From a virus: a stretch of 58,128 nucleotides of DNA. Below the pieces are notes generated by a model. That model did not search any database. It worked only from the letters and a program-made list of their open reading frames with translations, and was not told where the DNA came from. Below are positions 57,482 to 58,128 of the stretch, one piece after another. A program made the translations under genes and the position numbers. The stretch spans positions 1 to 58,128 of the IMG/VR virus record IMGVR_UViG_3300025928_000002; one strand, given 5' to 3'. Positions within the stretch are counted from its first letter, which is position 1. Each line of letters starts with the position of its first letter.

Positions 57482-58128
57482 ATGAGCTCCTCGAAGCCCC
57501 CACGCGTGTTTCGCAAGGATGAGTACTTCAAGAAGACCGGCTACATCCCGCACGGCGGTCAGCGGCTCGTGCACTACAACCCCACCCGTCACCGGGTGCT
57601 GTGCAACGGCCGACGCTGGGGCAAGACCTTGGTTGGTGGTAAGGAGTGCGAAGCCGCGGCGTTCGTCACCAACTTCCTTGGCATGCCTCAGCGAGGCTGG
57701 ATCATCGGTCCGGAGTACACTGACTGCGAGAAGGAGTTTCGCGTCATATACGACACGTTCAAGATGCTGGGTGTCGATACGGTGTCGAGCCGATTCTTGA
57801 ACAACGTCGAGAATGGCAACATGCACATCAAGACCAAGTGGGGCTTCGATCTTCAGTGCCGCTCGGCTAAGCACCCCGAGAGCTTGGTTGGTGAGGGTCT
57901 GGACTTCGTGCTGCTGGTCGAGGCAGGCCGGCACAAGCGCAGGATGTGGGGTGATTATGTTCGTCCCGCCCTGTCCGATAAGCGCGGCTGGTCGCTCACG
58001 TCTGGGGTGCCTGAGGGTGCCGCGGAGGACTCACTTCTGTACTCCCTGTTCATGCGGGGTCAGGATGAGACCAAGCAGTCGTGGTGGTCGATTCGAATGC
58101 CCTCCTGGACTAACACGGTAGTCTTCCC
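57482..58128 (+). CDS. terL: Terminase large subunit, 5' part
   Basis: ATPase part of the packaging motor, running off the right end and continuing at 1-884. NGRRWGKTL (residues about 42-50) is the variant Walker A of terminases, and LDFVLLVEAG (about 140-149) is Walker B followed by the catalytic Glu. Joined length 467 residues. The start is the ATG at 57482, with GGCGGTGTGGA as a weak ribosome-binding site. Confidence 0.9.
   Translation, partial: MSSSKPPRVFRKDEYFKKTGYIPHGGQRLVHYNPTRHRVLCNGRRWGKTLVGGKECEAAAFVTNFLGMPQRGWIIGPEYTDCEKEFRVIYDTFKMLGVDTVSSRFLNNVENGNMHIKTKWGFDLQCRSAKHPESLVGEGLDFVLLVEAGRHKRRMWGDYVRPALSDKRGWSLTSGVPEGAAEDSLLYSLFMRGQDETKQSWWSIRMPSWTNTVVF
58002..58128. repeat. Terminal overlap, right copy
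   Basis: Identical to 1-127; see the left copy. The two ends join with the terminase frame intact. Confidence 0.95.

Noticed and set aside
1-58128. CRISPR array, integrase, excisionase or repressor
   Set aside because: No regular repeat-spacer series and no recombinase catalytic motifs were seen in any credible gene. The Cas4-like protein belongs to phage recombination here and not to a CRISPR system.

Overview
The window is essentially one complete genome of a siphovirus-type phage of a high-GC actinobacterium. Supporting signs are a full head/tail module, an amidase endolysin with two C-terminal peptidoglycan-binding repeats of the kind common in Streptomyces phages, high GC, and many sigma-70-like promoters. 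The exact host is not certain. Bases 1-127 are repeated exactly at 58002-58128, so the molecule was assembled as a circle (unique length about 58,001 bp). The arbitrary cut falls inside the large terminase gene: its 5' part is at the right end and its 3' part at the left end. No integrase, repressor, tRNA or CRISPR array was recognised.

Layout (+ strand unless stated). 1-18.7 kb: terminase (3' part), portal, scaffold-like protein, decoration-like protein, major capsid protein, connectors, major tail protein, tail chaperones with a probable +1 frameshift, tape measure, baseplate/tail proteins, holin-like genes, endolysin, terminator. 18.7-20.0 kb (- strand): a UDG-fold protein and an acidic/basic DNA-binding-type protein. 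20.1-32.3 kb: replication, nucleotide metabolism and recombination: SF2/SNF2 helicase, dNMP kinase-like protein, dUTPase/dCTPase-like protein, two adjacent thymidylate-synthase-fold proteins, dCMP deaminase, UDG-PolA fusion polymerase, Cas4-like nuclease, Sak4-like ATPase, SSB-like protein, VRR-NUC nuclease. 32.4-35.8 kb: leftward block of small genes with strong promoters and inverted repeats. 36.0-38.0 kb: primase-helicase. 38.4-43.7 kb: rightward operon of mostly unknown genes headed by a ribbon-helix-helix protein, including a MazG-like protein. 43.7-48.5 kb: an unusual island of low GC, large noncoding stretches, duplicated palindromes and small genes with their own leaderless promoters and hairpins. 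48.5-57.5 kb: small lipoproteins, a late promoter with a structured leader, a JAMM protease, a Tad2-family anti-Thoeris protein, a pectate-lyase tail spike and small head/tail genes, leading back into the terminase.

The most interesting points are as follows. (1) A nucleotide-remodelling cassette holds two tandem thymidylate-synthase-fold enzymes in which the base-selecting Asn is Asp, as in dCMP hydroxymethylases; this predicts modified cytosine in the virion DNA. (2) Ten promoters place the -10 hexamer exactly six bases before an ATG, a repeated leaderless-gene design; in the 43.7-48.5 kb island several have their -35 element inside a hairpin loop or arm. (3) About 1.5 kb (46.66-48.12 kb) carries roughly 57 GATC sites. 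(4) A DUF2829/Tad2 homologue suggests counter-defence against Thoeris-type signalling.
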